Source: a virus. From it: a stretch of DNA of 39,714 nucleotides. Shown here piece after piece: positions 28,782 to 36,817 of this stretch; the stretch's first letter is position 1, and the number at the start of each line of letters is the position of its first letter. The notes beneath the pieces were generated by a model. The model made no database searches. It saw nothing but the letters and a program-made list of their open reading frames with translations, and was not told the DNA's origin. The position numbers and the translations under genes are program-made. The stretch lies in the IMG/VR virus record IMGVR_UViG_3300042549_001262, positions 1 to 39,714 of that record; one strand, 5' to 3'.

Positions 28782-29812
28782 TCAAGCCAAACTTTGTAAG
28801 CGGCAGTAACGCGGCCTTTTTTGGGGTCAATAAAATGCAAGCGCTGTGATGGCGTAGCACTAGCGGCAAGCATTACACCCGCGTAACGGTTGTCTGACTC
28901 AGTAGAACCTGTTTGATAAACAGAACCAAGGCCATTAGGTAGCGCCCATTCATTGTGCGTGTGGTAATGCCCAATGTAACAATCTCTAAAGTTCCAGTCA
29001 TAAGAACCTGAAAGCCAACGGGACACATGATTAACAATTGCACCAGGAGAAGCAAAACCATTGCGGCCTACTTCATCACCGTGAATAAGCAATGCTCGGT
29101 AATTGCCAATCTCAATGCGTTGAATATCTTCAGGGCAATCTTGCCAGGTAAGGCGTTTTTCTCCTGCTAATAGTTGCTTTGCTAGTTCATAGCACATGCG
29201 GTCAAAATTATCTGAGCGCGGAACATTGTCACGCTTGGAACCAATGCGCCCGTGATTTCCCCATTCAGGAACTACCGTAACCTTTTCATAATTAGCCAGC
29301 GCAAAACGGACTACATCAACAATCAAACGCGACACATTTACATACTGTTCAAACAAAGTGCTATCAACTTCAAACGCTTGGGTAGGAAAATTAAACAAAC
29401 CTTCAACCATGTCACCACCAAAAGCAATAGTTACATCTTTAACAGGGTGGTCTGCTCTTTGAATTTCTGTAATTGCAACAGCCTTTGTAGCAAATTGTAA
29501 AACGCGGTCACGCATAATCTCTGAGTTGTATGAAACGGTGCGCTTAGCACCTTGCCAATCTGTCATGTGCCATAGGGCTACTTCACCTTTGGTTTTGCGT
29601 TTATCAATTTTGACTTCTGGCACTGGCATAACTTTGCCAAATGTCAGCATGGCATCATAAGCCGCTTGTTTTGTAGCAAATACTAAATCTTCATTGCGTT
29701 CTTTAGATTGTTTTAATTGTTTTTGAACGCGCATTAACGCATTGCGTAATTCTTTTACATCTTCTGACTCAATGCCATCTGGCATTTCTTCAAATTGGTC
29801 TTTAAGACTCAT
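28778..29812 (-). CDS. Metallophosphoesterase, calcineurin-like
   Basis: This 344-residue protein has phosphoesterase motifs in order: WHMTDWQGA (first ligand), FGGDMVEG, VVPEWGNHGRIG, LLIHGDEVGRNG and CYIGHYHTHNEW. An N-terminal helical segment (residues 15-55) precedes the domain. It could act on DNA ends (SbcD/Mre11-like) or on nucleotides. It starts behind GGAGATAGCC and overlaps the small gene upstream. It is the last gene of the late-side transcript. Confidence 0.85.
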   Translation of the reverse strand: MSLKDQFEEMPDGIESEDVKELRNALMRVQKQLKQSKERNEDLVFATKQAAYDAMLTFGKVMPVPEVKIDKRKTKGEVALWHMTDWQGAKRTVSYNSEIMRDRVLQFATKAVAITEIQRADHPVKDVTIAFGGDMVEGLFNFPTQAFEVDSTLFEQYVNVSRLIVDVVRFALANYEKVTVVPEWGNHGRIGSKRDNVPRSDNFDRMCYELAKQLLAGEKRLTWQDCPEDIQRIEIGNYRALLIHGDEVGRNGFASPGAIVNHVSRWLSGSYDWNFRDCYIGHYHTHNEWALPNGLGSVYQTGSTESDNRYAGVMLAASATPSQRLHFIDPKKGRVTAAYKVWLD

Positions 29813-30053
29813 TGGCTATCTCCATGCCGTGATGGGTATAACCCGCCTTATCTAGCCAGTTATCCTCATGTTGTGGGTTTGCTATACAACGCACTGATTT
29901 TCCAGCGTCATACATAAGTGCTACTACATGTGGAGGAATGTTTTCTATTTGCAAAAGCGCTCCCCAGATGCGCCCAATCATTACAAAATTGGTGTGAGCA
30001 TCTCCATGAATTTCTTGCCTATCAGCAAGAATGTCATTTACTCTTTTGGACAT
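29802..30053 (-). CDS. Small phage protein, DUF6378-like
   Basis: This 83-residue protein has RQEIHGDAHTNFVMIGRIWG followed by IPPHVVALMYDAGKSVRCIA and DNWLDKAGYTHHG. This pattern occurs in short phage proteins of unknown function (resembling DUF6378). The gene starts behind AAGGG. It may act with nucleotide metabolism or DNA processing, but the function is unknown. Confidence 0.7.
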   Translation of the reverse strand: MSKRVNDILADRQEIHGDAHTNFVMIGRIWGALLQIENIPPHVVALMYDAGKSVRCIANPQHEDNWLDKAGYTHHGMEIANES

Positions 30054-30277
30054 TTACATTGACCCTTAAAATGCGCTCGCATACTATCGGCACTACATTT
30101 ATAGCCTTCAGCCCTTAACGCTCTTACAATTACATTTTGAGAATAATTTAATTTAATTGCGCTATCTAATGCTTTTTGTTCCGTTATTGGAAGTGAGTCA
30201 TAAAGAGCCTGATAAGAACATATACCTACAGGCTTTTGTGATTTTATTATTTCTTGCATACGGTCTGCTAAACCCAT
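30038..30277 (-). CDS. 79-residue putative DNA-binding protein
   Basis: The gene starts behind AGGAGG. The protein (MGLADRMQEIIKSQKPVGIC, then NVIVRALRAEGYKCSADSMR) has a helix-turn-helix-like pattern and ends AHFKGQCKCPKE with Cys. It may bind DNA. A leader hairpin AACC-TTAT-GGTT (30295-30306) lies just upstream. Confidence 0.65.
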   Translation of the reverse strand: MGLADRMQEIIKSQKPVGICSYQALYDSLPITEQKALDSAIKLNYSQNVIVRALRAEGYKCSADSMRAHFKGQCKCPKE

Positions 30278-30318
30278 GATTGCCTCCTAGCCTCAACCAT
30301 AAGGTTACCTCATAAAAT

Positions 30319-30346
30319 GAAAAAGGAGCAGTTTAGACACATGCTC
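30319..30346 (-). terminator. Probable terminator after lysis cassette
   Basis: Minus-strand GAGCA and TGCTC (plus arms 30326-30330 and 30342-30346) enclose an 11-base loop and are followed by CTTTTTC. It lies after the last lysis gene and before the small genes at 30277. The stem is short, so strength is moderate. Confidence 0.55.
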
Positions 30347-30376
30347 AGGTGTGCTTTCCCATGGAGGCGGGAAACT

Positions 30377-30631
30377 TTATGCCTTCTTCTTAACTGCTTT
30401 CTTTGCAGATTTCTTAGCAAGCGCTTTAATTTCTACATCTACTTTGTCAGCAATTAGACCAAACGCAGGGTCAGATGGATTGATTGCGCGGATTGCAGGA
30501 CCCGCAATAGCGGCTAGTCCAGCAATAGCAATTGCCTTAATGTCTGTTTCTCCAGCGCTGTAAACAGCAATAGCCGCTACAACAAATGAGCGGGCGTATG
30601 ACTCTAGGGCTAATTTAATTTTTGCGTTCAT
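30377..30631 (-). CDS. Small membrane-associated protein, possible second holin
   Basis: This 84-residue protein starts behind AAGGAGTAAA. It has hydrophobic stretches (FVVAAIAVYSAGET and AIAIAGLAAIAGPAIRAI) and a Lys-rich tail ending KKAVKKKA. Such proteins lie beside endolysin genes in several actinophages. It may be a holin or a membrane-binding accessory. Its position immediately after the CHAP endolysin supports a lysis role. Confidence 0.6.
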   Translation of the reverse strand: MNAKIKLALESYARSFVVAAIAVYSAGETDIKAIAIAGLAAIAGPAIRAINPSDPAFGLIADKVDVEIKALAKKSAKKAVKKKA

Positions 30632-30633
30632 TT

Positions 30634-31143
30634 TTACTCCTTAAATTTTGGCTTGCCAAAGCCTACTACGGATACGGGTTTTGATGGAAGCACCTTGCTA
30701 CCGTTCTTTTTTTTATAGGCGCGAACCTTTTTACAGACTTCCCCGCCGTTGCGTTGGCTACCTTTTTTATCAGGAGAAGTATTACCTTCAACGCAAACAA
30801 CAGTTCCGTCACCTTTGTCTTTAATTACAATACCTACATGGCTAATGCCAGTTACGCCGTCACCAGGAAAATCAAAAAATACAATATCTCCAGGCTCAGG
30901 AGTAGCGGTTTCAGCGTCTTGCCATCTGCCATTCTTTTGAAACGCAGTAGCGCCAGCAACAGTTGAAACGCAATTAGGAATTTTAAGTCCTATCTCATTA
31001 GCGCACCACATAACAAAACTTCCACACCAAGGTAAGAAATTAGCCTTAGTAAATTTCCCATATTTTGTTTCATTATCTTTAGGGCCTTCAATGGTCCCTA
31101 CTTCTGCAAGTGCAACAGCAATAAACTCATTTGCTTGGGTCAT
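30634..31143 (-). CDS. CHAP-domain endolysin
   Basis: The start at ATG 31143 (MTQANEFIAVALAEVG) is chosen, because AAGG lies eight bases upstream; the earlier GTG overlaps the holin more. The 169-residue protein has the CHAP amidase/peptidase catalytic Cys40 (FLPWCGSFVMWC), His102 (GISHVGIVIKD) and Glu119/Asn121 (VEGNTS). A Lys/Pro-rich tail follows, with no clear extra wall-binding domain. It would degrade peptidoglycan at lysis. It follows the holin gene. Confidence 0.88.
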   Translation of the reverse strand: MTQANEFIAVALAEVGTIEGPKDNETKYGKFTKANFLPWCGSFVMWCANEIGLKIPNCVSTVAGATAFQKNGRWQDAETATPEPGDIVFFDFPGDGVTGISHVGIVIKDKGDGTVVCVEGNTSPDKKGSQRNGGEVCKKVRAYKKKNGSKVLPSKPVSVVGFGKPKFKE

Positions 31144-31411
31144 CAATTTCACCTTCCTTTGGCTTTGGCTTAGATTTTAACCCATTGGCGCTGACTATGC
31201 CCGCAAGAGTTCCAGTTAAAAATACGGTTAGCGTGGAAACAAGGTCAATAAAAGCCGCATCATTAGGCGCTTGGGCCATTGGCTGTGTAATAAATAACAG
31301 CGCATACAACATACTGCTTACTGATACAGCAAACACAACCGCTAACACAATGCCAATAGTTACAATTAAACGGGCGTGTAATTCTTCAGGAGTAAATCTC
31401 TTTCTAGCCAT
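31127..31411 (-). CDS. Holin, two transmembrane segments
   Basis: The start at ATG 31411 (MARKRFTPEELHARL) has GGAG eight bases upstream and overlaps the lipoprotein stop by eight bases. The longer frame would start within the lipoprotein gene. The 94-residue protein has two membrane spans (about 14-39 and 54-73) and a charged C-terminal tail, as class II holins do. It lies directly before the endolysin gene. Confidence 0.75.
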   Translation of the reverse strand: MARKRFTPEELHARLIVTIGIVLAVVFAVSVSSMLYALLFITQPMAQAPNDAAFIDLVSTLTVFLTGTLAGIVSANGLKSKPKPKEGEIDDPSK

Positions 31412-31595
31412 TGTTAATCTCCACTTCTGGAAGTAAGTCTTTTGTGCATTGACCAAGTGCCTCACATTGCGGCGGGTTACATTGTGCTTTTTCCCAGTTT
31501 TCATATTCTTGACATGGGTAACGCACCCACCCTTGATAACTGCAACCAGTGAGTAATGTTGTTAATAATATGCCCCCCGCTAAGACCTTAAACAC
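31404..31595 (-). CDS. Small Cys-rich lipoprotein
   Basis: The GTG start at 31595 overlaps the previous stop by eight bases. The 63-residue protein has a lipobox LLTGC at residues 14-18 and a short mature part with Cys pairs (RYPCQEYENWEKAQCNPP, then QCEALGQCTKDLLPE). It would be anchored outside the cell membrane. Similar short lipoproteins are encoded in lysis cassettes of other aquatic phages. In a monoderm host a spanin role is unlikely; exclusion or wall interaction is possible. Confidence 0.7.
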   Translation of the reverse strand: MFKVLAGGILLTTLLTGCSYQGWVRYPCQEYENWEKAQCNPPQCEALGQCTKDLLPEVEINNG

Positions 31596-31839
31596 TTTTG
31601 GCTTTTAGGACAGCCAGGTCCGTAATGACCGCTTGTTGATTGCGGTGAACTTCTTTTAATTGTTGTTCCATGCCTCTACCTTCATTAAATAAAGCGTATT
31701 CAATTCTTGCTAATTTTGTGTCTTGGGAAGTTAAACGCATGTCTATTTTGCGCCATGCTTTGAACGCTCCAGCAGGTAAAAGAATTACAATAGAAATAAG
31801 TTGTGCAAGCGCCAGCGCAATATCAAGCGTAATTTTCAT
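31588..31839 (-). CDS. Membrane-anchored coiled-coil protein of lysis region
   Basis: This 83-residue protein has an N-terminal hydrophobic span (LALAQLISIVILLPAGAF) and a helical charged remainder (LTSQDTKLARIEYALFNEGR). No ribosome site is evident at 31839. It precedes the lipoprotein and holin genes and may assist lysis (XhlA-like partner), inferred from layout. Confidence 0.6.
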   Translation of the reverse strand: MKITLDIALALAQLISIVILLPAGAFKAWRKIDMRLTSQDTKLARIEYALFNEGRGMEQQLKEVHRNQQAVITDLAVLKAKSV

Positions 31840-31856
31840 GGAAATAATATTACCAA

Positions 31857-32471
31857 TTATGAAAGAAAATACATGCCTGTAAAATAAAAGAAATCAGCAA
31901 CTTGTAATGTATGCGGGCTGTTGTAATCCATACGCGCCATAGTGCCATTTGATTGTGGGTAATAGAGTTCTGCCGTTGTTGTGCTAGGGACAATATCCAT
32001 GCTTAACATATAATGTGCGCCTGTAGCCGTATGGTGCAAACCACCATCTACAACATTATGAATAGACGGCGTTAAACCTGCGGGCAATGTAAGAGAATAA
32101 TCACCAGTGCCAAAATTAGTTACGGTTGTGCAATTAACTCTAATAGTAAAAAAAATCATTTTGCCAACGCGTGAATAAAAACCCGTGGCTGGTGTGCCTG
32201 TATAAGCCAATCCTGTGCCAGTCCAGGTGGAAGTAAAGGCTATTTTAGGAACGCCTAAATAATCATCTGCAAATACAACCCATTCAATGCCATTCCAATA
32301 TTTCATTTGGTCAGTTGTATTGTCAAAAATAATGTCACCTATGCGCGGGTAGGTAGGTTCTGTAGTCACATCAGGAGCAGTAAAGCGCACTGCATTTTCT
32401 AATTTTTTTATGCGGTTATCTAAATCATTAAACAAAGAACGCAAGTCAGCAGGTTGGTTGATGTATGCCAT
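31857..32471 (-). CDS. Tail protein with N-terminal coiled coil
   Basis: This 204-residue protein starts on the previous stop (TAATG). The first 30 residues (LRSLFNDLDNRIKKLENAVR) are a short coiled coil. A GDIIFDNTTDQMKYWNGIEW motif then matches the GD(L/I)YFNT motif in other fibre genes here. The rest is beta-rich, ending FFYFTGMYFLS. It likely forms a trimeric tail tip or fibre. Confidence 0.65.
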   Translation of the reverse strand: MAYINQPADLRSLFNDLDNRIKKLENAVRFTAPDVTTEPTYPRIGDIIFDNTTDQMKYWNGIEWVVFADDYLGVPKIAFTSTWTGTGLAYTGTPATGFYSRVGKMIFFTIRVNCTTVTNFGTGDYSLTLPAGLTPSIHNVVDGGLHHTATGAHYMLSMDIVPSTTTAELYYPQSNGTMARMDYNSPHTLQVADFFYFTGMYFLS

Positions 32472-33589
32472 TACACAATTTCGCTTTCTGTTCCAGTAGT
32501 TAAAGATAGCGTAACGCGTTCAGGCCCATCTTCACCAGGTTCCACGCTTGAACCCACAATACGGTAAATGGCATCTAAGCCGTTAGGAAAACGGTCATCA
32601 GTAATAATAATGCGGGCATCATCTCCTACTTCATAGGTCCCGTAAACAGGGTCCACATAAGCAGGCACTACAACTTTCATAGTAATTGGCGGTGTGACAA
32701 AAGCGTTGATTGCGCCCATAGCCAAATTATCTAAAACAGTTTGGTCAGTAACATCTGAGTAATTAACTTGGTCCTCTAAGAGCGCCCAACCGTCTGTAAA
32801 AATAGTTGGGTGTTGAGCGTTAGATATAAGTTTGCCTTCATTTGAACCTGCGCCAATTGCATAAATTGAGTTAGCGGTAATTGAGCCATCTTCAGGGTAT
32901 TCATATTCAACAATGTTGCCAGCAGGTAAAGTAAATACAGGCACATTGATGTCACCAACGCTATAAACAAGGCCACTGCGCGGGTAGTAAGTGTTAAAAG
33001 ATTTAATAGGCAAATCTGTAATAGCGTCATAGGCAATATCAATATGAAAATCAAAGCCATCTGATTGACGGGATAGGTCTTGAATAGCCTGAAATACATT
33101 TTTTAATTCATAGTAATAGTAAACGCGGTCAATTAAAATGCCTGAAGTTGTTTCACCTTCTGAGTTATAGCCAATGCCAATGTCACCGTAAGGAACAGCC
33201 TGAGCATCTTCAATTAAAGTTTTAGCCACAACTAATTGGTCTATGCCAGCAAAATCAACTGTCTGCGTAATTCTTCTACGCTCAAAATATGAAATCCATT
33301 CACGGGCTGTAATGGAAAGAGTTTGTTCAGAACTGTTATATGTGCGGCCCCAAATAACCCCGCCCCATACCAAGATGCCATCACGGTCCACATAAAGGCC
33401 GCATTTGCCAGGAATGGTTGAAGCATCAACATTAAATTTATCGGTGTTAATACCAGACAAAAGCAGATGACCACTAAAGGTTCCCGCTTGATTTAACTGC
33501 TGTGTAAAAGCAACACCCGTTAATGGAAGTTCACCAATAATAGTATTGGTAAGTAGGTCCACAAATAAATACCGATATGTGGTAGCCAT
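32471..33589 (-). CDS. Minor tail protein (tail hub / Tal-like)
   Basis: This 372-residue protein (MATTYRYLFVDLLTNTIIGE, then LPLTGVAFTQQLNQAGTFSG) has the N-terminal barrel pattern of tail hub proteins, and GLYVDRDGILVWGGVIWGRT next. The latter part has EYPEDGSITANSIYAIGAGS and ends LSLTTGTESEIV. Such proteins form the central hub below the distal tail protein. It starts behind AAAGGGG. It lies after the adhesin array, not next to the distal tail gene. Confidence 0.65.
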   Translation of the reverse strand: MATTYRYLFVDLLTNTIIGELPLTGVAFTQQLNQAGTFSGHLLLSGINTDKFNVDASTIPGKCGLYVDRDGILVWGGVIWGRTYNSSEQTLSITAREWISYFERRRITQTVDFAGIDQLVVAKTLIEDAQAVPYGDIGIGYNSEGETTSGILIDRVYYYYELKNVFQAIQDLSRQSDGFDFHIDIAYDAITDLPIKSFNTYYPRSGLVYSVGDINVPVFTLPAGNIVEYEYPEDGSITANSIYAIGAGSNEGKLISNAQHPTIFTDGWALLEDQVNYSDVTDQTVLDNLAMGAINAFVTPPITMKVVVPAYVDPVYGTYEVGDDARIIITDDRFPNGLDAIYRIVGSSVEPGEDGPERVTLSLTTGTESEIV

Positions 33590-33611
33590 TGCAGACCCCT
33601 TTCCCTAATAA

Positions 33612-33848
33612 TTAACCAGCGATTGCGGCGGCTTCTTCTTCGCTTAAACCTAAAGCGGCAAGTTTAGCAAGCGCTGATGCTTTTGCTTCTGCTTTAGCAG
33701 TTGCTTCTGCTTCTGCGGCGGCGCGGTTTGCTTCTTCTTGTGCGCGGTCTATTTCTAGTTGTGCTATTTCTTCTGCGGTTAAAGGAAGAATAGTTTGCTC
33801 TCCTGTGGAGCAATCCACAATTACTTTAGTTAGTGTTTCTGTTGTCAT
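33612..33848 (-). CDS. 78-residue Ala/Glu-rich protein with CSTGE motif
   Basis: The protein begins MTTETLTKVIVDCSTGEQTI and continues LPLTAEEIAQLEIDRAQEEA, then is a long Ala/Glu helix. The first half matches the second motif of the secreted protein at 20358-20936 (KVEINATTGVTTVLPLSLDD). Related motifs occur in tail-fibre-assembly-type proteins. Its place among tail genes suggests a tail assembly or chaperone role. Confidence 0.65.
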   Translation of the reverse strand: MTTETLTKVIVDCSTGEQTILPLTAEEIAQLEIDRAQEEANRAAAEAEATAKAEAKASALAKLAALGLSEEEAAAIAG

Positions 33849-33858
33849 TTTATTCCCC

Positions 33859-34383
33859 TTATGAGTTTTTGATGCCGTATAGATAGAATGATGAACCTAT
33901 TTGAAATAAGTCAGTAGGACTATTTGCCGTAAAACTTATAGAAGTAATTGCACTTGTATCTCGCAAAAGGTGGGCGCTTTGACCAATGTTTGTGTTTGGC
34001 GAGTCAAATTCAGCACTTTCATTGGCTGAATGTGGTTTGTTGCTTGCTGATAAATACGCAGGAATATAAACTTCCGTATTGCCAAATGCGCTTGTGGTAG
34101 CGGTGTTTCCAGTTCCCGCTGAGTAAAGTAGAGTTCTATTATCACTTCCATCTCGCGCCGTTCCCAAAGTAGCGCCATCTTGAAACATTCTCACTGTTGA
34201 ATAAACAGTTGTTGAAAGTCCGTTAAGTCTTAAAGAACCTGATACAAGAGTGCTACCTGTGTTAGTTCTGTAACTCATTCTTAATATTAAATCAGTGTAA
34301 GTAGCAGGAATAGAAGAAAAAGTAATAGTAGTAGTAGTTGAAGCAAGAACATTAGAGGCGATTAAAATAAATGTGTTTGCCAT
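33859..34383 (-). CDS. Adhesin module 3 (SSIPxTY...LYGIK family)
   Basis: This 174-residue protein has TITFSSIPATYTDLILRMSY near the start and AITSISFTANS ending FYLYGIKNS. Two neighbours share this frame of start and end motifs, with variable middles. It is probably a receptor-binding or tail tip protein. No catalytic motif is seen. Confidence 0.65.
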   Translation of the reverse strand: MANTFILIASNVLASTTTTITFSSIPATYTDLILRMSYRTNTGSTLVSGSLRLNGLSTTVYSTVRMFQDGATLGTARDGSDNRTLLYSAGTGNTATTSAFGNTEVYIPAYLSASNKPHSANESAEFDSPNTNIGQSAHLLRDTSAITSISFTANSPTDLFQIGSSFYLYGIKNS

Positions 34384-34386
34384 AAT

Positions 34387-34842
34387 TTAAGCCGCCTTTA
34401 TTCCGTATAAAGTCAAAGGATTTCCACCGTTATTAAGAAGGGTGATGCTTGTTATAGCAGAAGTGCTACTCCACCTGCTTACACTTATATTAGTGTATCC
34501 ATTTATATTATTGTCATTTGCAAATCTAGATATTGATGATTTGAATGTGTTTCCAGTATAACTAAAAATGTCTATTTCATAAAATCCAAATCCAGAAGCG
34601 TGGTTATAGGCTCCGTAGGTGCGGGTCTGACTATTTAGTCTTGTTGTTAATCTATTTGTGCCATCTGATTCAAGAAAAGTAGTGAAATAATTTGTTCCAC
34701 TATCGCCATTGTATCGCCATTCAATATTTTGACTGCCTGAAGCAGTTACTCCTACAAGTCTTAAATCAGTGTATGTTTGCGGGATAGATGAAAAAGTTCC
34801 TAATCCCGATAGCGTAGCAATTGGTTCGTATGTTATCGCCAT
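34387..34842 (-). CDS. Adhesin module 2 (SSIPxTY...LYGIK family)
   Basis: This 151-residue protein carries GTFSSIPQTYTDLRLVGVTA near its start and TSAITSITLLNNGG, then LTLYGIKAA, at its end. The middle is Gly/Asn/Ser-rich beta sequence. It is one of three tandem paralogues separated by a few bases. It is likely a host-binding tail protein. Confidence 0.65.
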   Translation of the reverse strand: MAITYEPIATLSGLGTFSSIPQTYTDLRLVGVTASGSQNIEWRYNGDSGTNYFTTFLESDGTNRLTTRLNSQTRTYGAYNHASGFGFYEIDIFSYTGNTFKSSISRFANDNNINGYTNISVSRWSSTSAITSITLLNNGGNPLTLYGIKAA

Positions 34843-34845
34843 TTA

Positions 34846-35928
34846 TTATCCCTTAATTCCATATAGAGCAAATGTAGTTCCAGTAGTGTAATTTGATGGA
34901 GTAAATAAAGTTACACTGGTTATTGCCGCAGTATTATTTCGCATACCTGACCCCCGTATTACCTTACCTGAACCACTATTAGCCAAACCTGATGCATACC
35001 TAAGTGATTTTATTTTTGTAGTAGAGGCGTAATCTATAATGTCAATTACTCCAACGGTAAATGAATTGGCTACATCAGAAACAGATTGAATACCAATTCT
35101 ACTGACTATGCCAAGTCCATTACCGCCGCCAGTGCCAGTGCCGCCTCCTCCATTGCCTTCTATTAAGTGTTCCGTATAGTTAGTTGCTGTATCGCCATTA
35201 AAACGAACACCCAAAGTATCAAAACTAGGGTTAGCCGCCATAAATCTTATTTGTAAATGTTTGTATGTGCCTGGAATAGAAGAAAATGTTACTGTATTTG
35301 TTGAAGATGGATTTGCAGTTGCAATAGAGTCAAATGCGCCTGGGTCTAATGGCGCTACGCCGTTAGAAGCGGCTGATGCTGTTGATGTTCCGTTTGCGTT
35401 AGTTGCTGTAACGGTAAATGTGTAAGTAGTTCCGTTTGTTAATCCTGAAACTGTAATTGGTGACGCACCTGTTCCAGTTAATGAACCAGGAGATGAAGTA
35501 GCGGTAAATGTTGTAATTGTTTTGCCGCCTGTAGCACCTGCTGTGTAAGTGACTGTTGCTGTGGTATTTCCAGGCGTTGCGGTTCCAATAGTAGGAGCCT
35601 GTGGAACTGTAGTTGCAGTAATGCTTGCAGAAGCCGTAGAAGCATCAGAAGTTCCAGCCGCGTTTGTAGCAGTTACAGTAAATGTGTAACTTGTGCTTGA
35701 TTGAAGCCCTGTAACAGTTAATGGAGATGACGCGCCTGTTGCAGTAAAACCGCCAGGGCTGGAAGTTGCGGTAAATGAAGTTGCTGTTGCACCTGCTCCT
35801 GGAGTAAACGCAACAGAAGCCGCACCGTTATTAAATGCGCGAGCAGTGCCAACATCAGTAGCCGTAACGCCTGTTGGTATTCCAGGCGCTCCTTTTGCAG
35901 ATGAAGCAATCACTCCAAGAATAGGCAT
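34846..35928 (-). CDS. Adhesin module 1 with two fibronectin type III domains
   Basis: The start at 35928 (MPILGVIASSAKGAPGIPTG) overlaps the upstream stop (TAATG); a longer frame would overlap more. The 360-residue protein has two Fn3 repeats (about residues 25-110 and 110-195, each with SYTFTVTATNAAGTSDAS-type strands). A C-terminal domain follows, with TVTFSSIPGTYKHLQIRFMA and AITSVTLFTPSNY, then FALYGIKG. That domain matches modules 2 and 3. Fn3 domains are often added to phage tails and may aid surface binding. Confidence 0.75.
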   Translation of the reverse strand: MPILGVIASSAKGAPGIPTGVTATDVGTARAFNNGAASVAFTPGAGATATSFTATSSPGGFTATGASSPLTVTGLQSSTSYTFTVTATNAAGTSDASTASASITATTVPQAPTIGTATPGNTTATVTYTAGATGGKTITTFTATSSPGSLTGTGASPITVSGLTNGTTYTFTVTATNANGTSTASAASNGVAPLDPGAFDSIATANPSSTNTVTFSSIPGTYKHLQIRFMAANPSFDTLGVRFNGDTATNYTEHLIEGNGGGGTGTGGGNGLGIVSRIGIQSVSDVANSFTVGVIDIIDYASTTKIKSLRYASGLANSGSGKVIRGSGMRNNTAAITSVTLFTPSNYTTGTTFALYGIKG

Positions 35929-36569
35929 TAGGAAATGTCCCCCATTACTACCCAACTGTTTGCGGCTAATTTAATGCAAGTTGCTGATGAGTAACGAACA
36001 CGCAATTTAGGTGCATTTGCCGTTGCTCCTGTTGAAACAATTGTTGTAGTTCCAGCAGTAACCGCTTGAATTGTTGTTTGACCTGTTCCAATTTGCAAAA
36101 CATTTATTTGTGTTCCAATTGGAAAATCTACTGAAGCGTCAGTGGGAATAGAAAAAGTATTAGCAGAACCCACATTCATTGTAACTAATTGACCATTATT
36201 TGCAAGAACAGCAACATAAGAAGCAGTTTCAGGGTCAATTGCAAGATTAATTTTTGGGTCTGTTAAAGTTTTATTTGTAAGAGTTTGAGCCGTTGTTAAA
36301 TCAGCAGTCACGGCAGTATTAATAGAAACCGTAACTGTTCCAGTTGTGCCGCCGCCGCTTAAACCTGTTCCTGCTGTAACTCCAGTAATGTCACCAATTT
36401 CACCCGTAATAGAATAAGCCAACGAATTCCAAGCAGTTGAACCATTACCAATTTTTGCTTTACCCGTGTCGGTTTCAAAACCAAATTCACCTGAAGCAAG
36501 AGTTGGATTAGCAGAAGTCCATGACGCGGCAGTTCCACGCCTAAGTTGTATTTGTGTTACTACGCTCAT
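35928..36569 (-). CDS. Tail fibre protein with MTD-like N-terminus
   Basis: The 213-residue protein begins MSVVTQIQLRRGTAASWTSA and continues GEFGFETDTGKAKIGNGSTA, a motif found at the start of many phage fibre proteins (major tropism determinant N-terminal type). Later come LTNKTLTDPKINLAID and a C-terminal domain ending SWVVMGDIS. That domain repeats in the gene at 36814-37641. It likely trimerises and binds the tail or host. It overlaps the previous gene by four bases. Confidence 0.7.
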   Translation of the reverse strand: MSVVTQIQLRRGTAASWTSANPTLASGEFGFETDTGKAKIGNGSTAWNSLAYSITGEIGDITGVTAGTGLSGGGTTGTVTVSINTAVTADLTTAQTLTNKTLTDPKINLAIDPETASYVAVLANNGQLVTMNVGSANTFSIPTDASVDFPIGTQINVLQIGTGQTTIQAVTAGTTTIVSTGATANAPKLRVRYSSATCIKLAANSWVVMGDIS

Positions 36570-36817
36570 GGAGTCCCTCCGTCAAATGCTTGTGTTGCTG
36601 TTGTTGTTGCATCTCCACCGTTATATGGAGCAATGCTATCAAAAACTCCAGCATCTATCTCTGTGATAGCGCTACTTATTGCTGTCCATGCAGAACCATC
36701 ATAAACTTTTAGTCCTGTTGAAGTGTTAAAATATAAGTCACCCGCTCTAAGAGTTGGAGTCATAATATCTGTTGCGCTTGCAGGGACATTTGTTGGAGTT
36801 AAGGCTAAGCGGCTCAT
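36566..36817 (-). CDS. 83-residue fibre protein with GDLYFNT motif
   Basis: The protein (MSRLALTPTNVPASATDIMT) has GDLYFNTSTGLKVYDGSAWT and ends with VFDSIAPYNGGDATTTATQA. A shorter relative lies at 14872-14997. Both ends overlap neighbours by four bases. It seems to be a modular piece of a fibre or baseplate. Confidence 0.65.
   Translation of the reverse strand: MSRLALTPTNVPASATDIMTPTLRAGDLYFNTSTGLKVYDGSAWTAISSAITEIDAGVFDSIAPYNGGDATTTATQAFDGGTP

Noticed and set aside
31404-31839. Rz/Rz1 spanin pair
   Set aside because: The order of an anchored coiled-coil protein and a lipoprotein resembles spanins, but the WhiB gene and other signs point to an actinobacterial host without the target outer membrane. 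The motifs also do not match known Rz.
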